From NCBI GenBank assembly GCA_900755985.1, contig CAAEIL010000272.1, positions 1 through 9,624 of the forward strand: a stretch of 9,624 nt of DNA, written 5' to 3'. The position numbers were made by a program, and so were the translations under genes. Under the pieces are notes generated by a model that saw only the letters and a program-made list of their open reading frames with translations, had not been told where the DNA came from and ran no database searches. Below, piece by piece: positions 1-7,171 of this stretch. The stretch comes from Bacteroidales bacterium (GTDB lineage Bacteria; Bacteroidota; Bacteroidia; Bacteroidales; Muribaculaceae). The stretch's first letter is position 1. Each line of letters begins with the position of its first letter.

Positions 1-705
1 GCCCTGCCACATCCGGCAGACGTCATCGTCAGCTCGGGCCTTACCTCTATGGTGTTCTCGCTGAGTGTAATCATCGTCGTTGGCATCGTGGCCCAACGCC
101 GCGGGCGCTCGGTATGCAACACCGTTTGTCCCGTGGGCACTCTCATGGCCGTGCCGGCATCGTTGGCCGTCCTGCACATGGACATCAACACCGACCTGTG
201 CACCAACTGCTATGCCTGCGTCCACAGCTGCAAGAGCCATTGCATAGACCTCAACACCCACCTTGTCGACCTGTCGCGCTGCGTGGTGTGCTTCGACTGC
301 GCCGATGCCTGCGACAACGGCGCCATCACCTACCGCCGCGGCAGACACCGCATAGGCACTCCTCTTGTCGAGCGTCTGGGCATGCTGCGCAAAAAGCCTG
401 AGGGCAAGCTTGCCCTCGACTTCGACGCCCACGACAGCGCTGCAGACTCAGACAGCCCCGCCGAGGCCGTCTGCCCGCTTGCAGGCGATTCGCGTCCCAA
501 CCCCATCAACGACCAATCATCAACCCATAACAACATACCATGCGCCAGTATCTACAACTGTTACAGCACATCCTCGACAACGGCACGCCCAAAGGCGACC
601 GCACCGGAACGGGCACACGCTCGGTCTTCGGCTATCAGATGCGCTTCGACCTCAGCGAAGGCTTCCCTCTGCTCACCACCAAAAAGCTCCACCTCAAATC
701 TATAA
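1..705 (+). CDS. NapH-like membrane polyferredoxin (4Fe-4S binding protein), 5' partial
   Basis: The gene starts before the window and its frame is open from base 1. The visible part begins with a hydrophobic segment (about bases 49-93), followed by the juxtamembrane motif CNTVCPVGT (115-141), which is typical of NapH/CcoG-type membrane ferredoxins. Two cysteine clusters follow: CTNCYACVHSC (199-231, with another Cys at 241) and CVVCFDCADAC (280-312). Each has the CxxCxxCxxxC spacing that binds a 4Fe-4S cluster. Electron transfer at the cytoplasmic membrane is the expected role; the redox partner cannot be read from here. After about base 400 the protein becomes acidic and low in complexity. 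The formal stop is TAA 703-705, but the reading after about base 513 looks like non-coding leader and then a shadow of thyA, rich in Ser, Thr, Ala and Arg. The natural end was probably near 514-522, where single changes (CAA or TCA to a stop) would end it. Family identity is fairly sure; the 3' end is not. Confidence 0.7.
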   Translation, partial: ALPHPADVIVSSGLTSMVFSLSVIIVVGIVAQRRGRSVCNTVCPVGTLMAVPASLAVLHMDINTDLCTNCYACVHSCKSHCIDLNTHLVDLSRCVVCFDCADACDNGAITYRRGRHRIGTPLVERLGMLRKKPEGKLALDFDAHDSAADSDSPAEAVCPLAGDSRPNPINDQSSTHNNIPCASIYNCYSTSSTTARPKATAPERAHARSSAIRCASTSAKASLCSPPKSSTSNL

Positions 706-1334
706 TCCACGAGTTGCTGTGGTTTCTGACCGGAGACACCAATGTCAAATACCTGCAAGACAACGGTGTGCGCATCTGGAACGAATGGGCCGACGCCGAC
801 GGCGACCTCGGACACATCTACGGCTACCAGTGGCGTTCGTGGCCCGACTACAACGGCGGCCACATCGACCAAATCAAACAGGTCCTCGACCAACTGCGCA
901 ACGACCCCGACTCGCGGCGCATCATAGTCTCGGCGTGGAACGTCGCCGACATCCGCAACATGAATCTGCCGCCCTGCCACGCGCTGTTTCAGTTCTACGT
1001 CGCCGACGGACGCCTGAGTCTGCAGCTCTATCAGCGCTCGGCCGACTGCTTCCTGGGCGTACCTTTCAACATCGCCTCGTATGCCCTGCTGCTGATGATG
1101 GTAGCCCAGGTTACCGGACTGCAGCCCGGCGAGTTTGTCCACACCCTTGGCGACGCTCATCTGTACAACAACCACCTGGAGCAGGCCCGGCTGCAACTCA
1201 CCCGCGAACCCCGGCCGCTGCCGCGCATGACACTCAACCCCGAGGTCAAAGACCTCTTCGGCTTCCGCTACGAAGACTTCACGCTCTCGGATTACAACCC
1301 GCATCCGCATATAGCCGCAAAAGTATCTGTATGA
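540..1334 (+). CDS. thyA: Thymidylate synthase
   Basis: This enzyme methylates dUMP to dTMP using 5,10-methylene-tetrahydrofolate and releases dihydrofolate; it is a cytosolic homodimer. The protein has 264 residues, the same length as E. coli ThyA, and the active-site residues fall at the same numbers: Arg21 in GDRTGTGT, the Arg126-Arg127 pair after DPDS, the nucleophile Cys146 in PPCHALFQ, Arg166-Ser167 and Asp169 in YQRSADCFLG, Asn177 in PFNIAS, and His207/Tyr209 in GDAHLYN. It is therefore full length and should be active. The ATG start is supported by the MRQYLQLL opening and an in-frame TAA at 528-530. The stop overlaps the folA start (ATGA, 1331-1334), so the two are probably co-transcribed and translationally coupled. 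That suits their chemistry, because FolA recycles the dihydrofolate made here. The open frame of the preceding ferredoxin gene overlaps its first 166 nt. Confidence 0.98.
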   Translation: MRQYLQLLQHILDNGTPKGDRTGTGTRSVFGYQMRFDLSEGFPLLTTKKLHLKSIIHELLWFLTGDTNVKYLQDNGVRIWNEWADADGDLGHIYGYQWRSWPDYNGGHIDQIKQVLDQLRNDPDSRRIIVSAWNVADIRNMNLPPCHALFQFYVADGRLSLQLYQRSADCFLGVPFNIASYALLLMMVAQVTGLQPGEFVHTLGDAHLYNNHLEQARLQLTREPRPLPRMTLNPEVKDLFGFRYEDFTLSDYNPHPHIAAKVSV

Positions 1335-1840
1335 CACAGCACATCAACATCATAGTCGCCGTCGACCGCACCGGCGCCATAGGCCGCGGCGGCGACCTGC
1401 TATACCACATATCGGCCGACCTGCGCAACTTCCGTCAGCTGACCACCGGCCACACCGTGCTCATGGGCCGACGCACCTTCGAATCGCTGCCCAAAGGCGC
1501 CCTGCCCCACCGCCGCAACATCGTCATCACGCACAACGACGCCTTCGAGGCACCCGGCGCCGAGGCCTTCGGCTCGCTCGAAGCGGCACTCGCCGCCACA
1601 GCGCCCGATGAGCAGGTCTTCATAATAGGCGGCGGACAGGTCTACGAGCGCGCGCTGCCTCTGGCCGTTCGCCTTTTTATTACCGAAATTGACGCCGGGT
1701 CCACCGACGCCGATACCTACTTTCCCACCCTCGACCCTGACGACTGGCATATCGACACCGAGGACGACTGGCAGACCGACGAAAAGTCCGGACGCCGTTT
1801 CCGCTTCGTCACCCTGTCTCGCCGCACGTCCCAAAGCTGA
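1331..1840 (+). CDS. folA: Dihydrofolate reductase
   Basis: This enzyme reduces dihydrofolate to tetrahydrofolate with NADPH. The protein has 169 residues. Visible motifs are GAIGRGGDLLYHISADL (residues 15-31), in which Asp30 matches the catalytic Asp27 of E. coli DHFR; the NADPH-binding stretch MGRRTFESLP (45-54); the folate-contacting Arg in LPHRRN; the glycine turn FIIGGGQVYERAL (about 97-109); and Thr118 in FITEIDA, matching Thr113. A Tyr (25) stands where E. coli has Trp22. The frame is open far upstream of the start, through thyA, but only the ATG at 1331 gives a normal DHFR N-terminus (MTQHINIIVAVDRTGAIG). That ATG overlaps the thyA stop as ATGA. No stop-proximal hairpin is evident, and the next gene begins 33 nt later. 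Confidence 0.97.
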   Translation: MTQHINIIVAVDRTGAIGRGGDLLYHISADLRNFRQLTTGHTVLMGRRTFESLPKGALPHRRNIVITHNDAFEAPGAEAFGSLEAALAATAPDEQVFIIGGGQVYERALPLAVRLFITEIDAGSTDADTYFPTLDPDDWHIDTEDDWQTDEKSGRRFRFVTLSRRTSQS

Positions 1841-1873
1841 CACCTAATAGTTTGTTTAATAACACGCTCAAAA

Positions 1874-4180
1874 ATGAAAACCTTAAATCTTCTGCTCATG
1901 ACTGCTGTAATCACCGCATCCGACGGCATTGCCGCCAAGCCCGAAATCACCTGTGAGAACAAAGACGGATACAACCTTGTCCACCAGCCCGACGGCCCGG
2001 ATTTAGGCTACGCTCCCGGCTCGGGTGTCCGCATCATCAATGTCGACGGTCTGGCTTTCAAAAGCTTCGACGGCAGTGACACACTCCTGCCCTACGAAGA
2101 CTGGCGCCTGCCGCCCGAGATGCGCGCTGCCGATTTGGCCGCACGCCTGAGCGAAGACGAAATTGCCGGTCTCATGCTGTACAGCCCGCAGAACTGGCTT
2201 CCAATGCCCCGCGATACCTACGGCGGAAAAACTTTTGCCGAAAGCGGCGCCAACGCCTGGGATCTGTCGGACGACCAGCGACGCTTCCTTTTCAAAGACA
2301 ACGTACGCCACGTCCTTGTGTCCAAAGTCGAAAGCCCGGTGACCGCCGCCCGCTGGAACAACACCGTGCAGGCCGCCATCGAAGGTATAGGCCACGGCAT
2401 CCCCGCCAATAACTCGTCCGACCCGCGCCACTCGGGATTTTCGGACGCCGAATTCGCGCCGGGCGCTTCGGGACAGCTGTCGCAGTGGAGCAATCTCATG
2501 GGACTGGCATCGACATTCTCGCCCGAGACAGTATTGGACTTTGCCCGCACGGCACGTGCCGAATACCGGGCCATGGGACTGACCACAGCACTGTCTCCGC
2601 AGGCCGACCTCGGCACCGACCCGCGATGGTACCGCTTCAACGCCACTTTCGGCTGCGACCCGAAGCTCTGCACCGATCTTGTCAAGGCTTACGCCGAAGG
2701 TTTTCAGGCCTCACCGACGCGTGCCGACGGCGGATGGGGCCCCGGCAGCGTCAACACCATGGCCAAGCACTGGCCCGGAGGCGGTTCGGGCGAAGGCGGA
2801 CGCGACGCCCACTACGGCAACGGCAAATATGCCGTATACCCCGGCGGATGCTACACCGAGCACCGGCGCGTCTTCACTGACGGCGCTTTCGCCCTGCCCG
2901 GCGCCACTAATAAGTGTTCGGCCATAATGCCCTACTACACAATATCGTACGGCCAAGGCACCGACACCGTAGGCAACTCATACGACTCGGACATCATAAC
3001 ACGGCAACTGAGGCACGACGCAGGTTACGACGGCGTCGTCTGCACCGACTGGTGCATAACTGCCGACCAGATTGCACCCGGCACTCACTCAGGCAAGCCC
3101 TGGGGCGTCGAAACCAAATCTGTCGCCGAACGCCACTATCTGGCTCTTATGGCAGGCGTTGACCAGTTCGGCGGCAACGACAGCAAAGGTCCCGTACTCG
3201 AAGCTTTCGAGATGATGCGCAGGCGTCATGGCGAAGAATGGACACGCCGACGCATCGAAGAATCGGCCCGGAGGCTGCTCATGAACATCTTCCGTCCCGG
3301 GCTATTCGAAAATCCCTACGTCGACGTCGAAGAAACCGCCCGCATCGTCGGCTCGCCGCAACTTATGGCCAAGGGCTTTGCACAACAGGTGGCTTCGGTT
3401 GTCATGCTCAAGAACCACAATGCCGTGCTGCCGGTAGCGCCGACAACCAAAGTCTATGTTCCCGAACGCCGTCTTCCCGAAATCCGCAACTATTGGGGAG
3501 GCATCGAGCCTGCAAAAGCATACATGCCGATAAGTCAGACGATTGCCCGCGACCGCTTCGAACTTGTCACCGACCCGGCCCAGGCAAACATGGCCATAGT
3601 ATTCATCGAGTCGCCCAAAAGCTACCGCATGGGCTATGACCCTGCCGACAAAGAAGCCGGCGGCAACGGCTATATCCCCATCAGCCTCCAATACCGGGCC
3701 TACACCGCCACCACGGCACGTGCCGTAAGTATCGCCCGTGACCCCGCCGAAGGCCCCGCCGACATAGGGCGCTCGTACCGGGGCAAGACAGCGCACACTC
3801 AGAACGAGTGCGACCTCGACCTTGTCGCCGACACCCGGCGACTCATGGGCGAGCGTCCCGTTGTCGTGGTCATAGACATGTCCAACCCAACGGTTCTCAC
3901 CGAAGTCGAACCCCTTGCCGACGCCATACTTGTCGGCTTCAACGTCACCACTCAGGCATTTGCGGACCTTATTGCCGGACGCTCCGAGCCATCGGGTCTG
4001 CTGCCTTTCGAAATGCCCGCGTCTATGGAAGCCGTCGAGCGTCACTGCGAAGACAGGCCCCACGACATCGAGCCATATACCGACGCCGACGGCAATACTT
4101 ACAGCTTCGCCTATGGTCTCAACTGGTCCGGCCCAATCTCAGATGCCCGCACCGCTCGGTACGCCAGCCGCCGCAAATAA
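1874..4180 (+). CDS. Secreted glycoside hydrolase family 3 protein (beta-glycosidase type)
   Basis: The protein has 768 residues and probably acts in the periplasm or on the cell surface. The N-terminus (Met-Lys, hydrophobic stretch, about residues 1-21 ending GIAA) looks like a Sec signal without a lipobox. The GH3 TIM-barrel domain spans roughly 85-480 and includes MAKHWPGGGSGEGGRD (substrate-binding Lys298-His299) and the nucleophile motif GVVCTDW, with Asp392 as the expected catalytic nucleophile. The GH3 C-terminal alpha/beta sandwich starts near VVMLKNHNAVLPV (Leu512-Lys513-Asn514) and ends with the typical FAYGLNW close to the C-terminus, so there is no C-terminal Fn3-like domain. The general acid/base residue cannot be assigned by eye. 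GH3 enzymes are retaining exo-acting glycosidases; the sugar (glucoside, xyloside, N-acetylglucosaminide or other) cannot be told, and no SusC/SusD or other glycan gene is in view. The gene starts 33 nt after folA; the AT-rich gap contains TAGTTTG, a degenerate -7-like string. Confidence 0.9.
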   Translation: MKTLNLLLMTAVITASDGIAAKPEITCENKDGYNLVHQPDGPDLGYAPGSGVRIINVDGLAFKSFDGSDTLLPYEDWRLPPEMRAADLAARLSEDEIAGLMLYSPQNWLPMPRDTYGGKTFAESGANAWDLSDDQRRFLFKDNVRHVLVSKVESPVTAARWNNTVQAAIEGIGHGIPANNSSDPRHSGFSDAEFAPGASGQLSQWSNLMGLASTFSPETVLDFARTARAEYRAMGLTTALSPQADLGTDPRWYRFNATFGCDPKLCTDLVKAYAEGFQASPTRADGGWGPGSVNTMAKHWPGGGSGEGGRDAHYGNGKYAVYPGGCYTEHRRVFTDGAFALPGATNKCSAIMPYYTISYGQGTDTVGNSYDSDIITRQLRHDAGYDGVVCTDWCITADQIAPGTHSGKPWGVETKSVAERHYLALMAGVDQFGGNDSKGPVLEAFEMMRRRHGEEWTRRRIEESARRLLMNIFRPGLFENPYVDVEETARIVGSPQLMAKGFAQQVASVVMLKNHNAVLPVAPTTKVYVPERRLPEIRNYWGGIEPAKAYMPISQTIARDRFELVTDPAQANMAIVFIESPKSYRMGYDPADKEAGGNGYIPISLQYRAYTATTARAVSIARDPAEGPADIGRSYRGKTAHTQNECDLDLVADTRRLMGERPVVVVIDMSNPTVLTEVEPLADAILVGFNVTTQAFADLIAGRSEPSGLLPFEMPASMEAVERHCEDRPHDIEPYTDADGNTYSFAYGLNWSGPISDARTARYASRRK

Positions 4181-4297
4181 GCCCGCGTCGAACTTATGCC
4201 AAGCCCTTCACGCTTAAAAAACACTAAAAATCGCGTGAGCGGCGGCAATATCGGCTCCTGAGCGCCTCACCGGGTCCGTAGGCACGGAAAAAATTCT

Positions 4298-4305
4298 TAT
4301 CTTTG
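4298..4305 (+). promoter_or_regulatory. Bacteroidetes-type -7 promoter element (TATCTTTG) upstream of the C69 dipeptidase
   Basis: TATCTTTG is a perfect match to the TAnnTTTG -7 consensus used by the primary sigma factor of Bacteroidetes. It lies in the 185-nt gap after the GH3 gene and would place the transcript start near 4310-4314, giving a leader of about 55 nt to the ATG at 4366. I do not see a clear TTG -33 element about 20 nt upstream. Because the element overlaps the TTG codon at 4303, an upstream TTG start for the dipeptidase is unlikely. It probably drives the dipeptidase and perhaps the two genes after it. Confidence 0.6.
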
Positions 4306-4365
4306 CATCACGCTGTTTACACCACATTACTGTTTTCCATGCATTATCCACATATACGACCAATT

Positions 4366-6066
4366 ATGAGACTATATACCAAGATTTTCATTGCCGCACT
4401 GCTCGCTGTCGGCGCCGCTGCTGACGCCTCGGCGTGTACGTCGTTGATGGCGACGCCGGGCGCTACTGCCGACGGCAGTTCGATGGTAAGCTACGCCGCC
4501 GACTCGCACGTACTCTACGGCGAGCTTTACAATCAGCCTGCCGCCGACCATCCCACCGGTTCGCGTCGCAAAATCCACGAATGGGACACCGGGAAGTACC
4601 TGGGCGAAATCGACGAGGTACCTCACACCTACGCCACCATCGGCAACATGAACGAGCACGGCCTTACCATTGCCGAAAGCACCTGGGGCGGCCGCGCCGA
4701 ACTTGAAGGCTCGGGACTCATCGACTACGGTTCGCTGATATACATAACCCTGCAACGCGCACGCACCGCCCGCGAGGCCATACGTGTCATGACCGGTCTT
4801 GTCGACAAATACGGCTATGCCAGCTCGGGCGAGTCGTTCTCGATTGCCGATGCCGACGAAGTTTGGATTATGGAGCTTATAGGCAAAGGCAAGAGCGACC
4901 CCGGCGCCGTATGGGTGGCCCGTCGCGTGCCCGACGGCTATATCTCGGGACATGCCAACCACTCGCGCATCCACACCTTCCCGCTCAAGGACAAAGAGAC
5001 GCTGTACTCGAAAGATGTCATCAGCTTTGCCCGCAAGATGGGATACTTCGACGGCAAGGACAGCGACTTCGATTTTTCGCGCGCCTATGCCGTCTACGAC
5101 ATGGGCGCTCTGCGCGGCTGCGATGCCCGCGTATGGAGCTACTTCAACCGCTTCGCCCCCAAGGGGTCGATGGACTGCCACCTGCCCTGGGCCATGCGCG
5201 GCGAAGGCGAGCCCATGCCCCTGTGGGTTAAGCCCGAAGCCAAAATCACCGCCCATGACCTCAAAGAGATGATGCGAGACCACTTCGAAGGCACGCCCAT
5301 GGACATGACCAAGGACGTGGGCGCCGGACCCTACGCCGTGCCTTACCGCTGGCGTCCGATGGAGTTCACCGTCGACTCGGTAAGCTACTCTCACGAGCGC
5401 GCCATCGCTACACAGCAGACAGGATTCTCGTTTGTGGCCGACATCAACGGCCGCCGTCACGACGCCATGAAAGGCATACTGTGGTTCGGTGTAGATGACG
5501 CCAACACCTGCGTATATGTCCCCATATTCAACTCCACGCCGCAGGCTCCCTACCAGCTGCGCCACGGCAACGGCGACATGCTGACCCTGTCGTGGGACGC
5601 CATGTTCTGGGTCAACAACTATGTTGCCAACCAGGCCTATAACCGTTACAGCAAGATGATTCCCGACATACGCCGCGTGCAGTCGGCACTCGAGAACGAC
5701 ATGGAACGCGAGGTCGTCAAAGCCGGCGGCGATGTCACCGACATGGAATACGACGCAGCCCGAAGCCACCTTGCTCGCATCACCGACTTCTGGGCCGAAA
5801 AAGCCACACGCGACTACAAGGCCCTGGGCGACATGCTCTTTGTCAAATACCTTGACGGCAACGTCAAGAAGCAGAACGCCGACGGCTCGTTTGCCCGCAC
5901 ACCCGAGGGCATGGCCGACGGCGTGAAATTCGGCGGATACGACGACCCGCGCTACTTCGAGAACATCGTCCGCGAGACCGGCGACCACTTCCGCATCATC
6001 GACTGCTCGGCAGCCGGCATCAACCCCAAGTCAAAAGTCAACAAACCCGCCACTGCCGGACACTGA
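4366..6066 (+). CDS. Secreted C69-family dipeptidase (Ntn hydrolase, PepD-like)
   Basis: The protein has 566 residues from the ATG at 4366. The first 23 residues (MRLYTKIF, hydrophobic core, ending ADASA) form a signal peptide. Cleavage after Ala-Ser-Ala exposes Cys24 as the new N-terminal residue, which is the expected nucleophile of peptidase family C69. The following GATADGSSMVSYAADSH matches the DGS-containing block after the nucleophile in this family. Further family-like stretches are EWDTGKYLGEI, TIAESTWGG, DYGSLIYITLQRARTAREAI, SGESFSIADADEVWIMELIGKG and the HANHSRIHTFP region. It should cleave dipeptides or short peptides in the periplasm or outside the cell. Other in-frame starts exist (ATG 4339, TTG 4303), but both would add a charged extension before the signal peptide, and 4303 lies inside the promoter element. 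The downstream gene begins after a 24-nt gap. Exact substrate is unknown. Confidence 0.92.
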   Translation: MRLYTKIFIAALLAVGAAADASACTSLMATPGATADGSSMVSYAADSHVLYGELYNQPAADHPTGSRRKIHEWDTGKYLGEIDEVPHTYATIGNMNEHGLTIAESTWGGRAELEGSGLIDYGSLIYITLQRARTAREAIRVMTGLVDKYGYASSGESFSIADADEVWIMELIGKGKSDPGAVWVARRVPDGYISGHANHSRIHTFPLKDKETLYSKDVISFARKMGYFDGKDSDFDFSRAYAVYDMGALRGCDARVWSYFNRFAPKGSMDCHLPWAMRGEGEPMPLWVKPEAKITAHDLKEMMRDHFEGTPMDMTKDVGAGPYAVPYRWRPMEFTVDSVSYSHERAIATQQTGFSFVADINGRRHDAMKGILWFGVDDANTCVYVPIFNSTPQAPYQLRHGNGDMLTLSWDAMFWVNNYVANQAYNRYSKMIPDIRRVQSALENDMEREVVKAGGDVTDMEYDAARSHLARITDFWAEKATRDYKALGDMLFVKYLDGNVKKQNADGSFARTPEGMADGVKFGGYDDPRYFENIVRETGDHFRIIDCSAAGINPKSKVNKPATAGH

Positions 6067-6090
6067 CGCCCCGGCAATACCCCAACGACA

Positions 6091-7164
6091 ATGACTGACA
6101 ACGAAACAAAGACAACAACCCTGCGCCGGTGGGCCGGCTACCTGCTGAAGTTCGGTGTGCCGCTGCTGGTGACCGTACTGCTGTGCGTGCTTCTGTTCCG
6201 CGACATCAACTTCGGCGAGATGATGGCAATCATACGCACGCAGTGCAACTTCTGGTGGATAGGCCTGGCGCTTGTCATCAGCATATTCTCGCACATATTC
6301 CGTGCCATGCGCTGGCGCATCCAGCTGCGCGCCATGGGCATCAACCCGCCGCTGTTCACCCTGGTGCTGTCCATCTTCGGCACCTATGCCGTCAACCTGG
6401 TGCTTCCGCGCCTGGGCGAGGTATGGCGCACGGGATACATCGCCGGACGTCAGGACGCTCCATTCTCGAAAGTCTTCGGCTCGATGGTCGCCGACCGACT
6501 GGCCGACACTGTCACGGTGCTTCTGCTGACCATCGTCACCTTCATGCTGGCGACAAATCAATTGGGCCGCTACCTAAGCGACAACGGCGGCAACTACACG
6601 CGCATACTTGACATACTGACCTCGCCGTGGATATGGGTCGGAGCAGCCGCCTGCATAGCCTTTGCATGGTGGTTCCTTGCCCATCGCAGCCACAACGCCT
6701 TCGTAGTTAAAGTGCAGAACTTTGTCTACGGTCTGTGGGCAGGCTTCGCCTCGATAGCCCACATGCGCGGCAAAGGCATGTGGCTGCTGCTCACCGTCTG
6801 CATCTGGGGCTGCTACTTCGTACAGCTGTACGTGGCGTTCTACGCCTTCGGCTTCACCGCCGACATCCTTTCGCAGTACGGCATAACCGCCGCTCTGGTA
6901 ACCTTTGTGCTGTCATCGATATCGATGGGCGTGCCCTCGAACGGCGGCATCGGACCCTGGCAGTGGTCGGTAATACTTGCCCTGGGACTCTACGGACTGG
7001 CTCAGGAACCCGCCGCCGCCTTCGCCAATCTGGTGATGGGCGCACAGACACTGCTGCTCATACTCCTCGGCATCTTCACCTTCGTATGTATAGCCCTCGA
7101 CAAAAATAAAAAATCAGCCCCCGCGAATAAAAAATCAGCCCTCACGGCAAAAAAACAAATATAA
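6091..7164 (+). CDS. UPF0104 / lysylphosphatidylglycerol synthase TM-region family membrane protein
   Basis: This is a polytopic inner-membrane protein of 357 residues. Hydrophobic segments lie at about 18-36, 54-70, 87-105, 136-155, 180-197, 229-254, 265-282, 289-304 and 312-336. Signature motifs of the family (PF03706, YbhN/AglD/MprF N-terminal type) are visible: RAMRWRIQLRAMG (71-83), LPRLGEVWRTG (105-115), ADRLADT (134-140) and VPSNGGIGPWQW (281-292). Members are flippase-like or glycolipid/aminoacyl-lipid associated; there is no C-terminal aminoacyl-transferase domain as in MprF, so lysyl-lipid synthesis is not supported. The C-terminal tail after the last membrane segment (337-357) is very Lys-rich and contains a duplicated NKKSA unit. 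The gene follows the dipeptidase by 24 nt and precedes the dehydrogenase by 7 nt, which suggests one transcript. Substrate unknown. Confidence 0.88.
   Translation: MTDNETKTTTLRRWAGYLLKFGVPLLVTVLLCVLLFRDINFGEMMAIIRTQCNFWWIGLALVISIFSHIFRAMRWRIQLRAMGINPPLFTLVLSIFGTYAVNLVLPRLGEVWRTGYIAGRQDAPFSKVFGSMVADRLADTVTVLLLTIVTFMLATNQLGRYLSDNGGNYTRILDILTSPWIWVGAAACIAFAWWFLAHRSHNAFVVKVQNFVYGLWAGFASIAHMRGKGMWLLLTVCIWGCYFVQLYVAFYAFGFTADILSQYGITAALVTFVLSSISMGVPSNGGIGPWQWSVILALGLYGLAQEPAAAFANLVMGAQTLLLILLGIFTFVCIALDKNKKSAPANKKSALTAKKQI
7105..7141 (+). repeat. 16-bp tandem-type direct repeat in the 3' end of the UPF0104 gene
   Basis: AATAAAAAATCAGCCC occurs at 7105-7120 and again, base for base, at 7126-7141, a 21-bp (7-codon) period with a 5-bp spacer. 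It encodes the duplicated NKKSA of the cytoplasmic Lys-rich tail. The A-rich composition contrasts with the GC-rich surroundings. The period is a multiple of three, so copy-number change would keep the frame. Confidence 0.85.
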
Positions 7165-7171
7165 ACACCTT

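Noticed and set aside
365..1330. In-frame upstream extension of folA through thyA (start at 365)
   Set aside because: The translation upstream of 1331 is an Arg/His/Pro-rich shadow of thyA. The DHFR fold begins exactly at ATG 1331.
1848..1854. TAGTTTG before the GH3 gene as a -7 promoter element
   Set aside because: It has one base instead of two between TA and TTTG, no visible -33 element, and would leave a leader of only about 15 nt. It is too weak to list as a feature.
4208..4238. Inverted repeat TCACGC/GCGTGA after the GH3 gene as a terminator
   Set aside because: The stem is only 6 bp with a 19-nt A-rich loop and no T-run after it. A competing GTGAG/CTCAC pairing (4235-4239 with 4266-4270) is equally weak.
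4372..5988. A 538-codon open frame on the minus strand opposite the dipeptidase gene
   Set aside because: Its translation has no recognisable family features, and it mirrors the codon positions of a well-supported gene. Long antisense frames are expected here because the sense genes rarely use TTA, CTA or TCA codons. The same applies to minus-strand frames opposite thyA (561-1337) and GH3 (3302-4063).
6914..6927. Perfect 14-bp palindrome CATCGATATCGATG
   Set aside because: It lies inside conserved coding sequence for Ser-Ser-Ile-Ser-Met of the membrane protein, and the repeated TCG ATA/ATG codons account for it.
6091..7164. Lysylphosphatidylglycerol synthase (MprF) function
   Set aside because: Only the membrane region is present. 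The cytosolic aminoacyl-transferase domain needed for lysyl transfer is absent.
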